A DNA stretch of 64,000 nt, taken from the NCBI GenBank assembly GCA_022823775.1, contig JAJEHI010000135.1, positions 62,001-126,000 of the forward strand. The letters are read 5' to 3'. Made by a program: the position numbers and the translations under genes. Origin of the DNA: Defluviicoccus sp. (lineage in GTDB: Bacteria; Pseudomonadota; Alphaproteobacteria; MPNO01). The notes under the pieces were generated by a model. It was not told the origin of the DNA and made no database searches. It was given only the letters and a program-made list of their open reading frames with translations. Shown here in pieces: positions 43,274-51,925 of this stretch (positions are counted from its first letter, which is position 1; every line of letters begins with the position of its first letter).

Positions 43274-44508
43274 CAGGCTTGGACCGTCTGCTTCGGCGCC
43301 GAGACGAGCCGGTCGGTATCGGCCAGGAAGCGGCGGACGTTGCGTGCCGCCTGGCGGATACGGTGCCGGTTCTCGACCAGCGCGATCCGCACGTAGCCTT
43401 CGCCATATTCTCCGAATCCGACGCCCGGAGAGACGGCCACCTTCGCCTCCTCCAGCAGGAGCTTGGAAAATCCGAGCGATCCGATGTTGGAAAACCGGGG
43501 CGGAATCGGCGCCCAGGCGAACATGGTGGCGCCCGGCGGCGGGATCTCCCATCCCGCGGCGCTGAAGCTTTCCACCAGCACGTCCCGCCGCCGGCGATAG
43601 AGTGCGCGGGTTTCCTCGATGCACTCCTGCGGGCCGTTGAGCGCCGCCACCGCGGCGACCTGGACCGGGGTGAAGGCGCCGTAATCGAGATAGGACTTCA
43701 CCCGTGCCAGCGCCTCGATCAGCCTGCTGTTGCCGACGGCGAAGCCGATGCGCCAGCCCGGCATCGAATAGGTCTTGCTGAGCGATGTGAACTCGACGGC
43801 GATGTCGACCGCGCCCGGCACCTGCAGGATGGAGGGCGGCGGGTTGTGGTCAAAGTAAATCTCGGCATAGGCCAGGTCCGAGATCACGTATATGCCGCGC
43901 GACTTGCAAAAATCCACGACCTCCTCGTAGAACCCGAGATCCACGGTGTGCGCGGTCGGGTTGGCCGGGAAGTTGAGAATCACGGCAAGAGGCGCGGGCA
44001 CGCTGTAGCGCGCCGCACGCTCGATTTCCGACAGGAAATCGATGCCGGGACCCACCGGAACATGACGCAGCGCGCCGCCCGCGATGATGAATCCATAGGC
44101 ATGGATCGGATAGGACGGGTTGGGCACGATGACCACGTCGCCGGGGCTGGTAATCGCCATCGCGAGGTTGGCGAACCCTTCCTTGGAGCCCAGGGTCGCG
44201 ATGGCCTCCCGCTCGGGGTCGATCGTCACCCCGAAGCGGCGCTCGTAATAGGCCGCGATCGCGCGCCTGAGCCCGCGAATGCCGCGCGAGTTGGAATATC
44301 GGTGGGTCTTCGGATCCTGCACCGCCTCGACCAGTTTGGCGACGACGTGGGGCGGCGAAGGGGCGTCCGGGTTGCCCATGCCGAAATCGATGATGTCTTC
44401 GCCGGCCGCACGCGCAGCAGCCTTCATCGCGTTCACCTCGGCGAACACGTAGGGCGGCAGACGCTTGATCCGGTAGAATTCCTGGTCGCTTTCGGGCGTT
44501 CCGTTCAT
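43273..44508 (-). CDS. Class I aminotransferase (AlaC / LL-diaminopimelate aminotransferase-like)
   Basis: PLP aminotransferase of 411 residues. It has IKRLPPYVFAEVN and DFGMGNPDAPSPPHVV at the start, NFPANPT for substrate binding and the Schiff-base Lys in SLSKTYSMPGWRIGF. This group includes alanine transaminase AlaC and diaminopimelate aminotransferase; adjacency to hom favours amino-acid synthesis. ATG 44508 gives the normal N-terminus; the longer ORF is spurious. Overlaps hom by 1 base. Confidence 0.92.
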   Translation of the reverse strand: MNGTPESDQEFYRIKRLPPYVFAEVNAMKAAARAAGEDIIDFGMGNPDAPSPPHVVAKLVEAVQDPKTHRYSNSRGIRGLRRAIAAYYERRFGVTIDPEREAIATLGSKEGFANLAMAITSPGDVVIVPNPSYPIHAYGFIIAGGALRHVPVGPGIDFLSEIERAARYSVPAPLAVILNFPANPTAHTVDLGFYEEVVDFCKSRGIYVISDLAYAEIYFDHNPPPSILQVPGAVDIAVEFTSLSKTYSMPGWRIGFAVGNSRLIEALARVKSYLDYGAFTPVQVAAVAALNGPQECIEETRALYRRRRDVLVESFSAAGWEIPPPGATMFAWAPIPPRFSNIGSLGFSKLLLEEAKVAVSPGVGFGEYGEGYVRIALVENRHRIRQAARNVRRFLADTDRLVSAPKQTVQA

Positions 44509-44539
44509 GGGCCTGCCGGTATCCCGTTCCTCTCCGGAT

Positions 44540-44556
44540 CCGCCCGCTTCGGGCGG
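44540..44556. other. Short perfect hairpin upstream of the aminotransferase
   Basis: CCGCCCG pairs with CGGGCGG around CTT, in the 205-base gap between the frameshifted SulP gene and the aminotransferase (both minus strand). No T-run follows on the minus strand. It could be a leader structure. Nothing else in this gap is supportable as a gene. Confidence 0.35.
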
Positions 44557-44713
44557 TTCCTTCGTCGGCGGCGAAACTGCATGGTTTGGCGTGCGCTGAC
44601 AACCCGGCGCGGCGTTCCGGATTGCCTTTCGACCGTCCGACATGCTGCCGAAAAACGCGCTGCAGCGGGGCGCGACGCCGCGGTTCCGTTCCGGCGTCAG
44701 GAGCGGAACGCCG

Positions 44714-46269
44714 TTACAGGAGGGACCAGGCAAGGTCCCTGGCTTCCTTCTCGGTTTCGACGATCCGGTCGTCGGGGATCCGGTCGAGCACATCGAACGC
44801 AAAAAGGGGTCCGTGGATTCGGTCGTTGATGCCGCAGACGACGATCTCGGTGCGGGTCTGCTTGGCGCGATCGATGACCTGGGCCAGCAGGTGAGCGGCG
44901 CTGTCGTCGACGTGGGTCGCTCTGGAAAGGTCGAATATCACGACGTCGTGGTCGCGGATGTCTGCGCCGATCAAGGCGATCAGCTTTCGCGAGGACGACA
45001 CCGTGAAGGAGCCGCGAAAAGCCACCAGCCCTATTCGCGCGGTGAAATCGTCAGGTGCCTCCGCGCTGAAGGTTCTGTCGAGAAGCGGCGTCGAGATAAC
45101 GCTGTCGAGTTCGAGCGATTCCAGTTGCGCGGCGTTCACGATATTGGCGGCGATAACCCCGAACATGATCGCGAAGACCGGATCCACGAAGATTGTCACG
45201 GCCATGACCAGCAGCATGACCGTGGAATATCTCGGGTCCATCCGGGGGATCTTCCGCAGGAACGAGAACTCGATCATCCGCCAGCCGACGAGCATGACGA
45301 TCGCGGACAGCGCGGCCAGCGGCAGCGCGGCCACGTGGGGGCCGAGGCGCAGAATGAGCGCCGCGACGATGACAAGACAGACGATGCCGGCGACGACGGT
45401 TTTGCCGCCGAAGCGGCGCGCCGTCATGGTCGCGATGGTCGCCCCCCCGGGCATGACCCCGGCGATTCCCGCCGCAAGATTTCCCAGGCCGACGCCGAAC
45501 AGCTCGCGGTTCGGATTGTGCCGGGAACCGGTGAAGGTATCGGCGATCAGCGACCACATCAGGGTGTAGACGGAGCTGATCAGGGCGATCAGCACCGCCG
45601 GTCCCACCGCTTTCGGCAGGAAGTCGAGCGACGGAAGCTCGATCACCGGGATCGGCAAACCGACCGGGACGGGGCCCAGCTGATGGATGTCGGGTATGAA
45701 GAGCGCACCGATCCACCCGATCCCGACTGCGGCGAGCGGCGCGGGGATGAATCTGCCTATACGGGTCGGCCACAGGAAGATCAGGGCCAGGCAAAAGACT
45801 GCAAGGGCGAGGTCGCTTGTGCCGAGGTGAAACAGCTTCTCGGCCTGCGTCCAGAGGAGCAACACGCCGATCCCCGACATGAACCCGGTGAGTACGATGT
45901 GCGGCATGTAGGAGACGTAGCGGCCGACGCCCGCGAGCCCGAGCACGATCTGGATGGCGCCGGCCATGACAATGACGACCGCGAGTTCCGGCAGCGTCAT
46001 CTCATTGCCCATGACAGCGTCGCGGTGACCACCGCGAGCACCGCGCTCGGTCCGCTCACCATCGCTCGCGTGCCGCCGCAGACGGCCGCAATGATCCCGA
46101 CGATGACGCCGCACCACAGTCCGGCAAGGGGTCCCATGCCGGAGATGACGCCGAGTGCCATGGCGGTCGGCACGTAGGATGCCACGAGGATGATGCCGGC
46201 CTTCAGGTCCGCCCAACCGGTCTCGCGGGCGTAGGGAGGCCGTTTTTCGTTCCGCAGACTATTCAGCAT
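44714..46269 (-). pseudogene. SulP-family anion transporter with STAS domain, split by a -1 frameshift
   Basis: Two reading frames together make one SulP transporter. The first (from ATG 46269) carries DLKAGIILVASYVPTAMALG and GGTRAMVSGPSAVLAVVTATL, then stops at 45997. The second continues from about 46010 with PELAVVIVMAGAIQIVLGL and runs through the remaining membrane segments to a C-terminal STAS domain (VVIFDLSRATHVDDSAAH). The frames join if one base was lost near 46010-46030. No homopolymer there suggests a trivial sequencing error, and the internal ATG has no ribosome binding site. Family members move sulfate, bicarbonate or dicarboxylates. Probably a disrupted gene, or an assembly error. 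Confidence 0.8.
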
Positions 46270-46375
46270 GTTCGGGACTCTCCCGCGGTCCGCGTCCGGC
46301 GGCCGATCCGCCTCGAATGTTAGTGCATGGACGGTTTCCCGGCCAAGCTGGCCGGTCGGTGTCGGCGACGGATAT

Positions 46376-47023
46376 TCAACGCTTGCGTGCCGCCAGAGCG
46401 ACCGCTTCGTCGGCAAGTCGTGCGATTTCGTCGAACCTGGATGCCCGAACGAGAGCGGGACTGACGATCCAGCTCCCGCCGCATGCGAGGACATTGGGCA
46501 GCGCCAGATAACTTCCGAGGTTGTCCGGACCGATGCCGCCGGTCGGCACGAACCGGATGGAGCCGTACGGTCCCGACAGAGCTTTCAGGAACGACACGCC
46601 GCCGCTGGCCTCGGCGGGGAAGAACTTGACCGCCTCGAGGCCGAAGCCCATCGCCTGTTCGACGCCCGTCGGGTTGTTGATGCCGGGCAGGATGGGCATG
46701 CCCGTCTCCACGCACGCCTCCACGACCGCGGGATTGAAGCCGGGCGTGACGACAAATTGGCTGCCGGCTTCACGGGCCAATTCCACCTGTTCGGTGTCGA
46801 GAACGGTCCCCGCGCCCACCAGCATTTCCGGAAATCGCTCCCGCACGATCCCGATGGAAGCCGCCGCCGCCTCCGATCGGAACGTGATCTCCGCCACGGG
46901 CAGGCCGCCCGCCATCAGCGCCTTCGCGAGAGGCGCGGCGGCGGCGCTCGTCTCCAGTTCCACGACGGGCAAGACCCTCGCCTCGCCGAGCCGCGTCAGA
47001 ACGTTCGATGGATTATCGGTCAT
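46376..47023 (-). CDS. eda: 2-dehydro-3-deoxy-phosphogluconate (KDPG) / KHG aldolase
   Basis: Class I aldolase of 215 residues cleaving KDPG to pyruvate and glyceraldehyde-3-phosphate. Motifs: LPVVELE, the catalytic Glu in VAEITFRSEAA, GAGTVLDTEQ, and the Schiff-base Lys in VKFFPAEASGG with PTGGI binding phosphate. ATG 47023; the 497-residue ORF in the track merely extends upstream. Follows a KDG-kinase-like gene by 53 bases, giving a two-step 2-keto-3-deoxygluconate route. Confidence 0.93.
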   Translation of the reverse strand: MTDNPSNVLTRLGEARVLPVVELETSAAAAPLAKALMAGGLPVAEITFRSEAAAASIGIVRERFPEMLVGAGTVLDTEQVELAREAGSQFVVTPGFNPAVVEACVETGMPILPGINNPTGVEQAMGFGLEAVKFFPAEASGGVSFLKALSGPYGSIRFVPTGGIGPDNLGSYLALPNVLACGGSWIVSPALVRASRFDEIARLADEAVALAARKR

Positions 47024-47076
47024 GGTTCCCGATCCGACCCCGATTTGCGCGGCGACGGACGCAGCCGAACAAACGC

Positions 47077-47979
47077 TTAGTTGCGCGCAATCAACGCTCC
47101 CGGGGCACCGACCACCCGGGAGGCGATATCGTGTCCGGCCAGAAGGCATCGCCTTTCGTCTTCGCCGCGAAGCAATGCCGCCAGGTAGCCGCCGTTGAAA
47201 CTGTCTCCCGCTGCGGTCGTGTCGACGACGTCGGAAGCCGGGGCGAATTCGGGATGCGCGTCGCGGGCGAGAAATGGCGACACCGGGCCGCGCGCCCCCC
47301 GCTTGATGGCGCACGCGCGCCAACCCGTAGCTGCGAACCGTGCGATTACGGCCTCCTCGCCGGCGTCGCCGAACAGGGCGATCTCGTCGTCGAGCGAGGG
47401 CAGAGCGATGTCGGCGATCTCCCACATTTCGCATATCGAGCGGCACGCGGTCGCCGCATTCTCCCAGAGTTGCGGCCGGTAGTTGGAATCGAAGGCGACA
47501 TGGCACGCTTCGCGCCCGCGCAGGTCGCGCAAGTGAGCGATGAGGCGCTTGCGGGCCGAAGGTTGCAGGACGGCCAGCGTTATGCCCGACAGATAGACGA
47601 TGCTCGCCGCCGGCAGGGCGGCAGGGGTTTCGCTCGATGAGAACAGGCGGCGTGCCGCAGAGTCGTTGCGCCAGTAGTGAAAGCTGCGTTCGCCCGACTC
47701 GTCCGTCGACACGGCATAGATGCCGATATTCCGCTCCTCGTCCGATCCGACTTGCGAAACATCGATACCCTCGTCCTTCGCAGCGCTCAGGAACGCCCGC
47801 GAGAGGGGATCGCGGCCGACGCGCGTGCAATACCCGACGCGGGCCGACGGACCGAATTCCCGAGCGCAATAGACCGCCGTGTTGAAAGTGTCGCCCGCGA
47901 ACCCGACGCGGAAGCCGGCCGCCGGTTCTTGCCGGATCTCGGCCATGACTTCCCCGATGGAGAGCAGGTGAAGTTTCAA
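47077..47979 (-). CDS. kdgK: PfkB-family sugar kinase, probable 2-keto-3-deoxygluconate kinase
   Basis: Ribokinase-fold kinase of about 300 residues. GFAGDTFNTAVYCARE near the N-terminus and the C-terminal DTTAAGDSFNGGYLAALL (PfkB signature with catalytic Asp) are clear. Placement directly before eda suggests it phosphorylates KDG to KDPG. The start is uncertain: TTG 47979 gives the family N-terminus LKLHLLSIGEVM; GTG 48036 would add 19 residues. Neither has a strong ribosome binding site. Confidence 0.85.
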   Translation of the reverse strand: MKLHLLSIGEVMAEIRQEPAAGFRVGFAGDTFNTAVYCAREFGPSARVGYCTRVGRDPLSRAFLSAAKDEGIDVSQVGSDEERNIGIYAVSTDESGERSFHYWRNDSAARRLFSSSETPAALPAASIVYLSGITLAVLQPSARKRLIAHLRDLRGREACHVAFDSNYRPQLWENAATACRSICEMWEIADIALPSLDDEIALFGDAGEEAVIARFAATGWRACAIKRGARGPVSPFLARDAHPEFAPASDVVDTTAAGDSFNGGYLAALLRGEDERRCLLAGHDIASRVVGAPGALIARN

Positions 47980-48176
47980 GGATCCGGTGCGGCCGGAGCC
48001 ATGCGCGGCCTCCGATGCTTCGACAGGCGACCGCACGCCAGCGTCGCCCGCCGGTCGGGAGAGCCGCTGTAACCCGGCTTCAAACGGGCATCCCGGTCGG
48101 CTGCGTGCTCAAAGGCGACCTCCGGCCGGTCGTCCGGCAAAGCCCGCGTCAGGACCGTCTCGGACCGGATCGCGTC

Positions 48177-48470
48177 TCAGGCGTCGACCACGTCGAAATG
48201 GCGAATGCTGGGCGGATCCGCGAGGGCCTTCATGAGCCGGTCGCTGGTACCCCTCTCCCGTTGCCAGGCCAGATATTTCTCGTATTGCTCGTGGGAATCC
48301 CACGTCTCTACAACCGCGACGCTATCGGCGTCGTCGGTGTTCTGCAGCACGTCGACGCCTGTACAGCCTTCATAGGCGCGTGTGTCCGTCAGGATCGACT
48401 TGAGGAGCGCAACCAATTCGTTCCCGGTACCGGGTTTTGCCCTGACTTCGAGAATCACCCTTACGGCCAT
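48177..48470 (-). CDS. Antibiotic biosynthesis monooxygenase (ABM) domain protein
   Basis: Small dimeric alpha+beta-barrel protein of 97 residues. RVILEVRAKPGTGNELVALLK and VAVVETWDSHEQYEKYLAW are typical of the ABM/YgiN quinol-monooxygenase fold, which needs no metal or flavin. GAGG precedes the ATG. Its substrate is unknown. The 140 bases up to the sugar-kinase ORF hold no supported gene. Confidence 0.8.
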   Translation of the reverse strand: MAVRVILEVRAKPGTGNELVALLKSILTDTRAYEGCTGVDVLQNTDDADSVAVVETWDSHEQYEKYLAWQRERGTSDRLMKALADPPSIRHFDVVDA

Positions 48471-48740
48471 TTCGAGACCTCACTTTCCATCTGTATGACC
48501 AGCAACACCGGCGGTTCGTCGTGCCCCGCCACTCATGCGTCAATCGGTTCTCCGCCGACGGCGCAGAACCCTGCGTCCCCTGCGATATCCGGCGGCGGAG
48601 GCCAAGAGCTCGGGCTGCCACGACGGGCAGATTGACGGTCGGATCGTCGCCGACCCGGGAAATGAAAGCAAGCGCGGTATACCTGCATGGGACAATCTGT
48701 CCGTCGTTCCGTCGGCAGACGCGCCGCTCGGGGACGCAAA

Positions 48741-48780
48741 CCCCGGTCCGGTTCGCCGGTAACCCGAGAAACCGGACCGG
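48741..48780. other. 12-bp perfect inverted repeat in a gene-free 338-base gap
   Basis: CCCGGTCCGGTT and AACCGGACCGGG flank a 16-base loop, 29 bases downstream of the lipoprotein stop (minus strand). It could end that transcript, although no U-run follows on that strand. The rest of 48471-48808 shows no credible coding frame: its ORFs are arginine-rich shadows. Confidence 0.45.
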
Positions 48781-48808
48781 GCTCAAGGGAGGGTTTTTCC
48801 GCGGACTT

Positions 48809-49168
48809 CTAACGGGGTTTCGCGGCCGGTCCGCCTGGGGGCGGGTCGAGTTCTTCGCTCTGACGCGGGATCGTTTCGCTCGAATAGCGGGCGTTCTTGC
48901 GGTCCGCGACCAGGCCTTCGGCCATCCTCGAGCGGATCTCGTCCCAATCGGGCGCCGGGGCGGAGGGTGCGGCGGCAGGCTTCGCGTCCGCCGAACCGGA
49001 GGTCTTGTCGTCCGATCCCGAGAGCCAGTTCGTCGCGCCGCAGGCACCGAGCAGCGACGCCAGCGCGACCAGCCCGGCGGCGGTGAAGAGTCGTGTTCTC
49101 AATCGCCTATTCCATCGAAGCGATGCCCGAAGCGCGCGATTCCGTATGGTAGGGCCGGCGATGGGCAT
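48809..49168 (-). CDS. Small predicted lipoprotein
   Basis: About 119 residues, unrecognised. A hydrophobic stretch RLFTAAGLVALASLLGAC ends in a lipobox (LLGAC), so a lipidated, membrane-anchored periplasmic protein is likely. The mature part is short and rich in Ala, Pro and Ser, with an acidic DWDEIRSRMAEGLVADRKNARYSSE segment. ATG 49168 gives a long n-region; a TTG at 49102 giving a shorter one is possible. Divergent from the pentapeptide-repeat gene by 75 bases. Confidence 0.6.
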   Translation of the reverse strand: MPIAGPTIRNRALRASLRWNRRLRTRLFTAAGLVALASLLGACGATNWLSGSDDKTSGSADAKPAAAPSAPAPDWDEIRSRMAEGLVADRKNARYSSETIPRQSEELDPPPGGPAAKPR

Positions 49169-49243
49169 AATCAAACGTGTGCCCGCCGCCGGGTAGCCGG
49201 CAGGGTTGCATTCCGGGCATCGAATCGACACCGTGCGGCGGCG

Positions 49244-49753
49244 ATGGCGAAGCGAGTCGAAGAAGACGCATTCCGTGGACGCTTCGAGCGCCATCTGAGC
49301 TGGGTGCTGAGCGCCGGCAAGGGGGGTGAGCGGGGCGATTTCCGGGGTCTGCACCTCGACGGGACCAACCTGCACGGCTTCACGCTGCACGGGGCCGCGT
49401 TCGAGAGAGCGAGCCTGCGCCGGGCGGAGCTCAGGCGTGCCCAGTTGCAGGAGGCCGATCTGACGGGTGCCGATCTCGGCGGCGCGCTCCTGCACGATGC
49501 CGTGCTGGCCGGCGCCTCGTTGCGCGGGGCGCGGCTAACCGAAGCCGAGCTGGTCAGGGCCGATCTCACCGGAGCCGACTTGTCGGACGCCGACCTGGTG
49601 GGCGCCGACCTTCTTGGCGCGGTGCTCGACGACGCCAATCTCGACGGCGCCGACCTGACGTCGGTGCTGAGCCTCGAACCCCGCCAGATTCTCGGCGCTC
49701 GCTTCACCGCGCGGACGCGCCTGCCGAAAGGGTTGACGCCTCCGGTAGACTAA
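49244..49753 (+). CDS. Pentapeptide-repeat protein
   Basis: Protein of 169 residues. From about residue 37 to 140 it is built of five-residue A(D/N)LxG repeats (ADLTGADLGG, ADLSDADLVGADLLG), which fold into a right-handed square helix. A short charged N-terminus (MAKRVEEDAFRGRFERHLSW) precedes it. No signal peptide. Some family members mimic DNA and protect gyrase, but nothing here shows that role. The start ATG 49244 lacks a ribosome binding site. Confidence 0.82.
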   Translation: MAKRVEEDAFRGRFERHLSWVLSAGKGGERGDFRGLHLDGTNLHGFTLHGAAFERASLRRAELRRAQLQEADLTGADLGGALLHDAVLAGASLRGARLTEAELVRADLTGADLSDADLVGADLLGAVLDDANLDGADLTSVLSLEPRQILGARFTARTRLPKGLTPPVD

Positions 49754-49779
49754 AAGGTCGCGTCGGCTCCACGCGGCGG

Positions 49780-50469
49780 TCACACGATATCGATCGTCAG
49801 ACTGCCGATGCCCTCGATCTCGCCGACCAGCCGATCGCCCCGCCCCACCTTGCCGGGCCCCTTGGGCGTACCCGTGAAGATGAGGTCGCCGGGCTCCAGC
49901 CGGCTCAGCGCCGACAGCCGCGCGACGATTTCGGCGACCGGCCAGATCAGATCGGACAGGTCGCCGCGCTGACGCTCCGCCCCGTTGATCGACAGCGCGA
50001 TGGCACCGCTCGCCGGATGGCCGATCTCCGCCGCCGGTGCGAGATCGCTCATCGGCGATGCGCCGTCGAAGCTCTTGCAGAGATCCCACGAATGCTGGTC
50101 GGCGATGCAGGCATGCATGATGTCGCGCCGGATCATGTCGAAGCCGACCGCGTAACCGAATACGTGGTCGAGCGCGGTCTCGCGCGGGATGTCGGCACCG
50201 CCCTTGCCGATCGCCGCGACCATTTCGACCTCCGGTTCGAGCCGCTCCGTCCCCGGCGGGAAGGGCAGGGATGCACCGTCGGGGATCACCGAGTCGGCCG
50301 GCTTGAGGGAAACGCCCGGCTTCGACCCGCCGGCGCCGCCGAGACCCGTTTCCGCGGCGTGGGCCGCGTAGTTGCGCCCGATCGTATAGATCCGGCGAAC
50401 CGGAAAGCGGAGATCGCTGCCCGCGATCCCCACCGTCGCGGGTTCTACAACGGGTATCGCGTAGCTCAT
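49780..50469 (-). CDS. Fumarylacetoacetate hydrolase (FAH) family protein
   Basis: Hydrolase/isomerase-fold protein of 229 residues. It has YTIGRNYAAHAAE near the N-terminus, metal ligands in LEPEVEMVAAIGKGG (Glu-x-Glu) and an Asp in GFDMIRRDI. KSFDGASPMSDLAPA and GDLIFTGTPKGPGKV are typical of fumarylpyruvate/acylpyruvate hydrolases. ATG 50469 follows GGGGAG. It ends a three-gene operon (Fe-S protein, adenylate-forming pseudoenzyme, this). It may finish an aromatic ring-cleavage pathway such as that starting with HmgA or the bicupin (inference). Confidence 0.88.
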   Translation of the reverse strand: MSYAIPVVEPATVGIAGSDLRFPVRRIYTIGRNYAAHAAETGLGGAGGSKPGVSLKPADSVIPDGASLPFPPGTERLEPEVEMVAAIGKGGADIPRETALDHVFGYAVGFDMIRRDIMHACIADQHSWDLCKSFDGASPMSDLAPAAEIGHPASGAIALSINGAERQRGDLSDLIWPVAEIVARLSALSRLEPGDLIFTGTPKGPGKVGRGDRLVGEIEGIGSLTIDIV

Positions 50470-50491
50470 CGCCGACTTCTCCCCGCTCCGG

Positions 50492-51925
50492 TCAGGCCTT
50501 GCCCAATAGGGCGACCGCGCCGTCCTCGCCGATCCTCGCCCGGATACCGGTTCGCCACCAGCGGTCGCCGGTAAAGGCGCTCCGGTTCGCCGCCTCGTCG
50601 TCGAGATAGGAGGGCGCGAGGTTCGGGCCGCGCAGCTCCAACGCGCCTTCCCCGGCCGCGCCCACGATTTCGTCGTTTCCCGCGACAAGGCGAAGCGACA
50701 TGCCGGGCGCCGGCTCCAGCGTCTCGGGCGCCTCGGGAGAAGCGGCGAGCGCGAGCTGCGCTTCCGGTACGATCCACACGCGGCAACCCGCGTCCGCCGC
50801 GAGCGTCAGGCGGACGCCCGGCAGCGGGGCTCCGACGGCGACCGTCGGTCCGGCGTCCCGTCCGCACAAAGCGGCACCCGAAAAAAGGGCGAGGTTGATG
50901 GCGACGACGGCATGGTGCGGATCGCGCGAAGCGACCGCGATGCGATCCTCCGCCGAGAGCCCGAAACGCGCTACGGCCCAGTCGGCTCCGGCGAGGAGGG
51001 TATGCGCGTTGTGCACGACGGCGCGCGGCGACTCCCCGTCCGGTCCCGCGAACAGGACCGCCGACGGATCGCCCGCCACGGCGTCCCCGTCCCACGGTCC
51101 GGAGAACGGCCCCATCGAGTCTTCGATGGGAGCGACGGTCTCGAGCGCAGGCGGTCGCGGCTCCGGCAACCCGCCGCGGCGGGTAATCAGCACCCGGGCG
51201 GAGACCTTTTCGAGGCAGCGGGCGAGCGCCGTTTCCGCCAGCCCGTCCGGCAGCGGAGACAGCACCGCGCTAGAAAGCGATGCAGCGGCGTAGGCCAGCA
51301 GCAGAGAGGCCGGCGACCCATCGTCGATGGCGATCGCGTCTCCCCGCCCGACGCCGCGTTCCGTCAAGCCGCTGGCGAGCGACAGCGACCGTTCGAGTGC
51401 CGCACTCCAGTCGAGCGTCGTTCCTCCGGCGTCGAGAGCGAGGTCGTCCCCGTTCTCCTCAGCCAGCGCGCGCAGCCGGTTCGCAGGCGTCGCCGATCCC
51501 CAGCGTCCGGTCCGGATGTGACGGCCCGCCTCGCCGGAATCGAATTTGAGAACCGAGCGGAGCGCCATCGCCCGCTCGTCGAGACTTGCGCGCTCTTCCA
51601 CGTGAACGAAGCGTTCCGCCCGGTAGCGCCGTCCGCCGCCGAGCTCGTAGAGCCGATGATAATGGTGGCGCCGGAACTTGCGATGCTCCAGAAGCAGCCG
51701 GATATGCGTGACCTGCTCCCGGGTCAGCCCGATCCGCTCCGCGATCTGGACATCGGCGAGACCGGCACCGTCGCGTTGCGCCTCGATCTGCTCCCAGTCC
51801 AGCCTCCGGATGGGGTCGCCGATGCGGACCTGGACGTTATGGCTGAGATCCCAGATCGTCTCTCCGTAAGCCTCGACCATCTCCTCGGTCAGGCCCATCT
51901 GGTCCCGGTTCAGGCCGCGCGTCAT
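50492..51925 (-). CDS. Degenerate adenylate-forming protein fused to an HTH-like N-terminal domain
   Basis: Protein of 477 residues in two parts. Residues 1-130 (LTEEMVEAYGETIWDL..., then the HTH-like ADVQIAERIGLTREQVTHIR, then a basic FRRHHYHRLYELGGG) resemble nothing I can name. Residues 145-477 follow the acyl-CoA-ligase N-domain, but the phosphate loop TSGTTGxPKG has become FAGPDGESPRA, the TGD motif is TGI (WWRTGIRARIG), and the chain ends at LLGKA where the hinge and catalytic C-domain should begin. Adenylation is therefore very unlikely. ATG directly abuts the stop of the Fe-S protein (TAGATG). A binding or regulatory role is plausible. Confidence 0.75.
   Translation of the reverse strand: MTRGLNRDQMGLTEEMVEAYGETIWDLSHNVQVRIGDPIRRLDWEQIEAQRDGAGLADVQIAERIGLTREQVTHIRLLLEHRKFRRHHYHRLYELGGGRRYRAERFVHVEERASLDERAMALRSVLKFDSGEAGRHIRTGRWGSATPANRLRALAEENGDDLALDAGGTTLDWSAALERSLSLASGLTERGVGRGDAIAIDDGSPASLLLAYAAASLSSAVLSPLPDGLAETALARCLEKVSARVLITRRGGLPEPRPPALETVAPIEDSMGPFSGPWDGDAVAGDPSAVLFAGPDGESPRAVVHNAHTLLAGADWAVARFGLSAEDRIAVASRDPHHAVVAINLALFSGAALCGRDAGPTVAVGAPLPGVRLTLAADAGCRVWIVPEAQLALAASPEAPETLEPAPGMSLRLVAGNDEIVGAAGEGALELRGPNLAPSYLDDEAANRSAFTGDRWWRTGIRARIGEDGAVALLGKA

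Noticed and set aside
45997-46494. Short SulP-like ORF as an independent gene
   Set aside because: It ends after three membrane segments, and the rest of the protein follows in the -1 frame. Two separate functional genes are unlikely without a start signal for the second.
48015-48635. 206-residue plus-strand ORF antisense to the ABM gene
   Set aside because: Composition and position show it to be a shadow; the ABM gene has clear family motifs.
48370-49047. 225-residue minus-strand ORF between the ABM protein and the lipoprotein
   Set aside because: Arg-rich, overlaps both genes in another frame, no motif or ribosome binding site.
49244-49753. Pentapeptide repeats as a DNA tandem repeat or CRISPR-like array
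   Set aside because: The periodicity is at protein level with varied codons. No conserved DNA repeat or spacer pattern exists, and none was seen elsewhere in the window.
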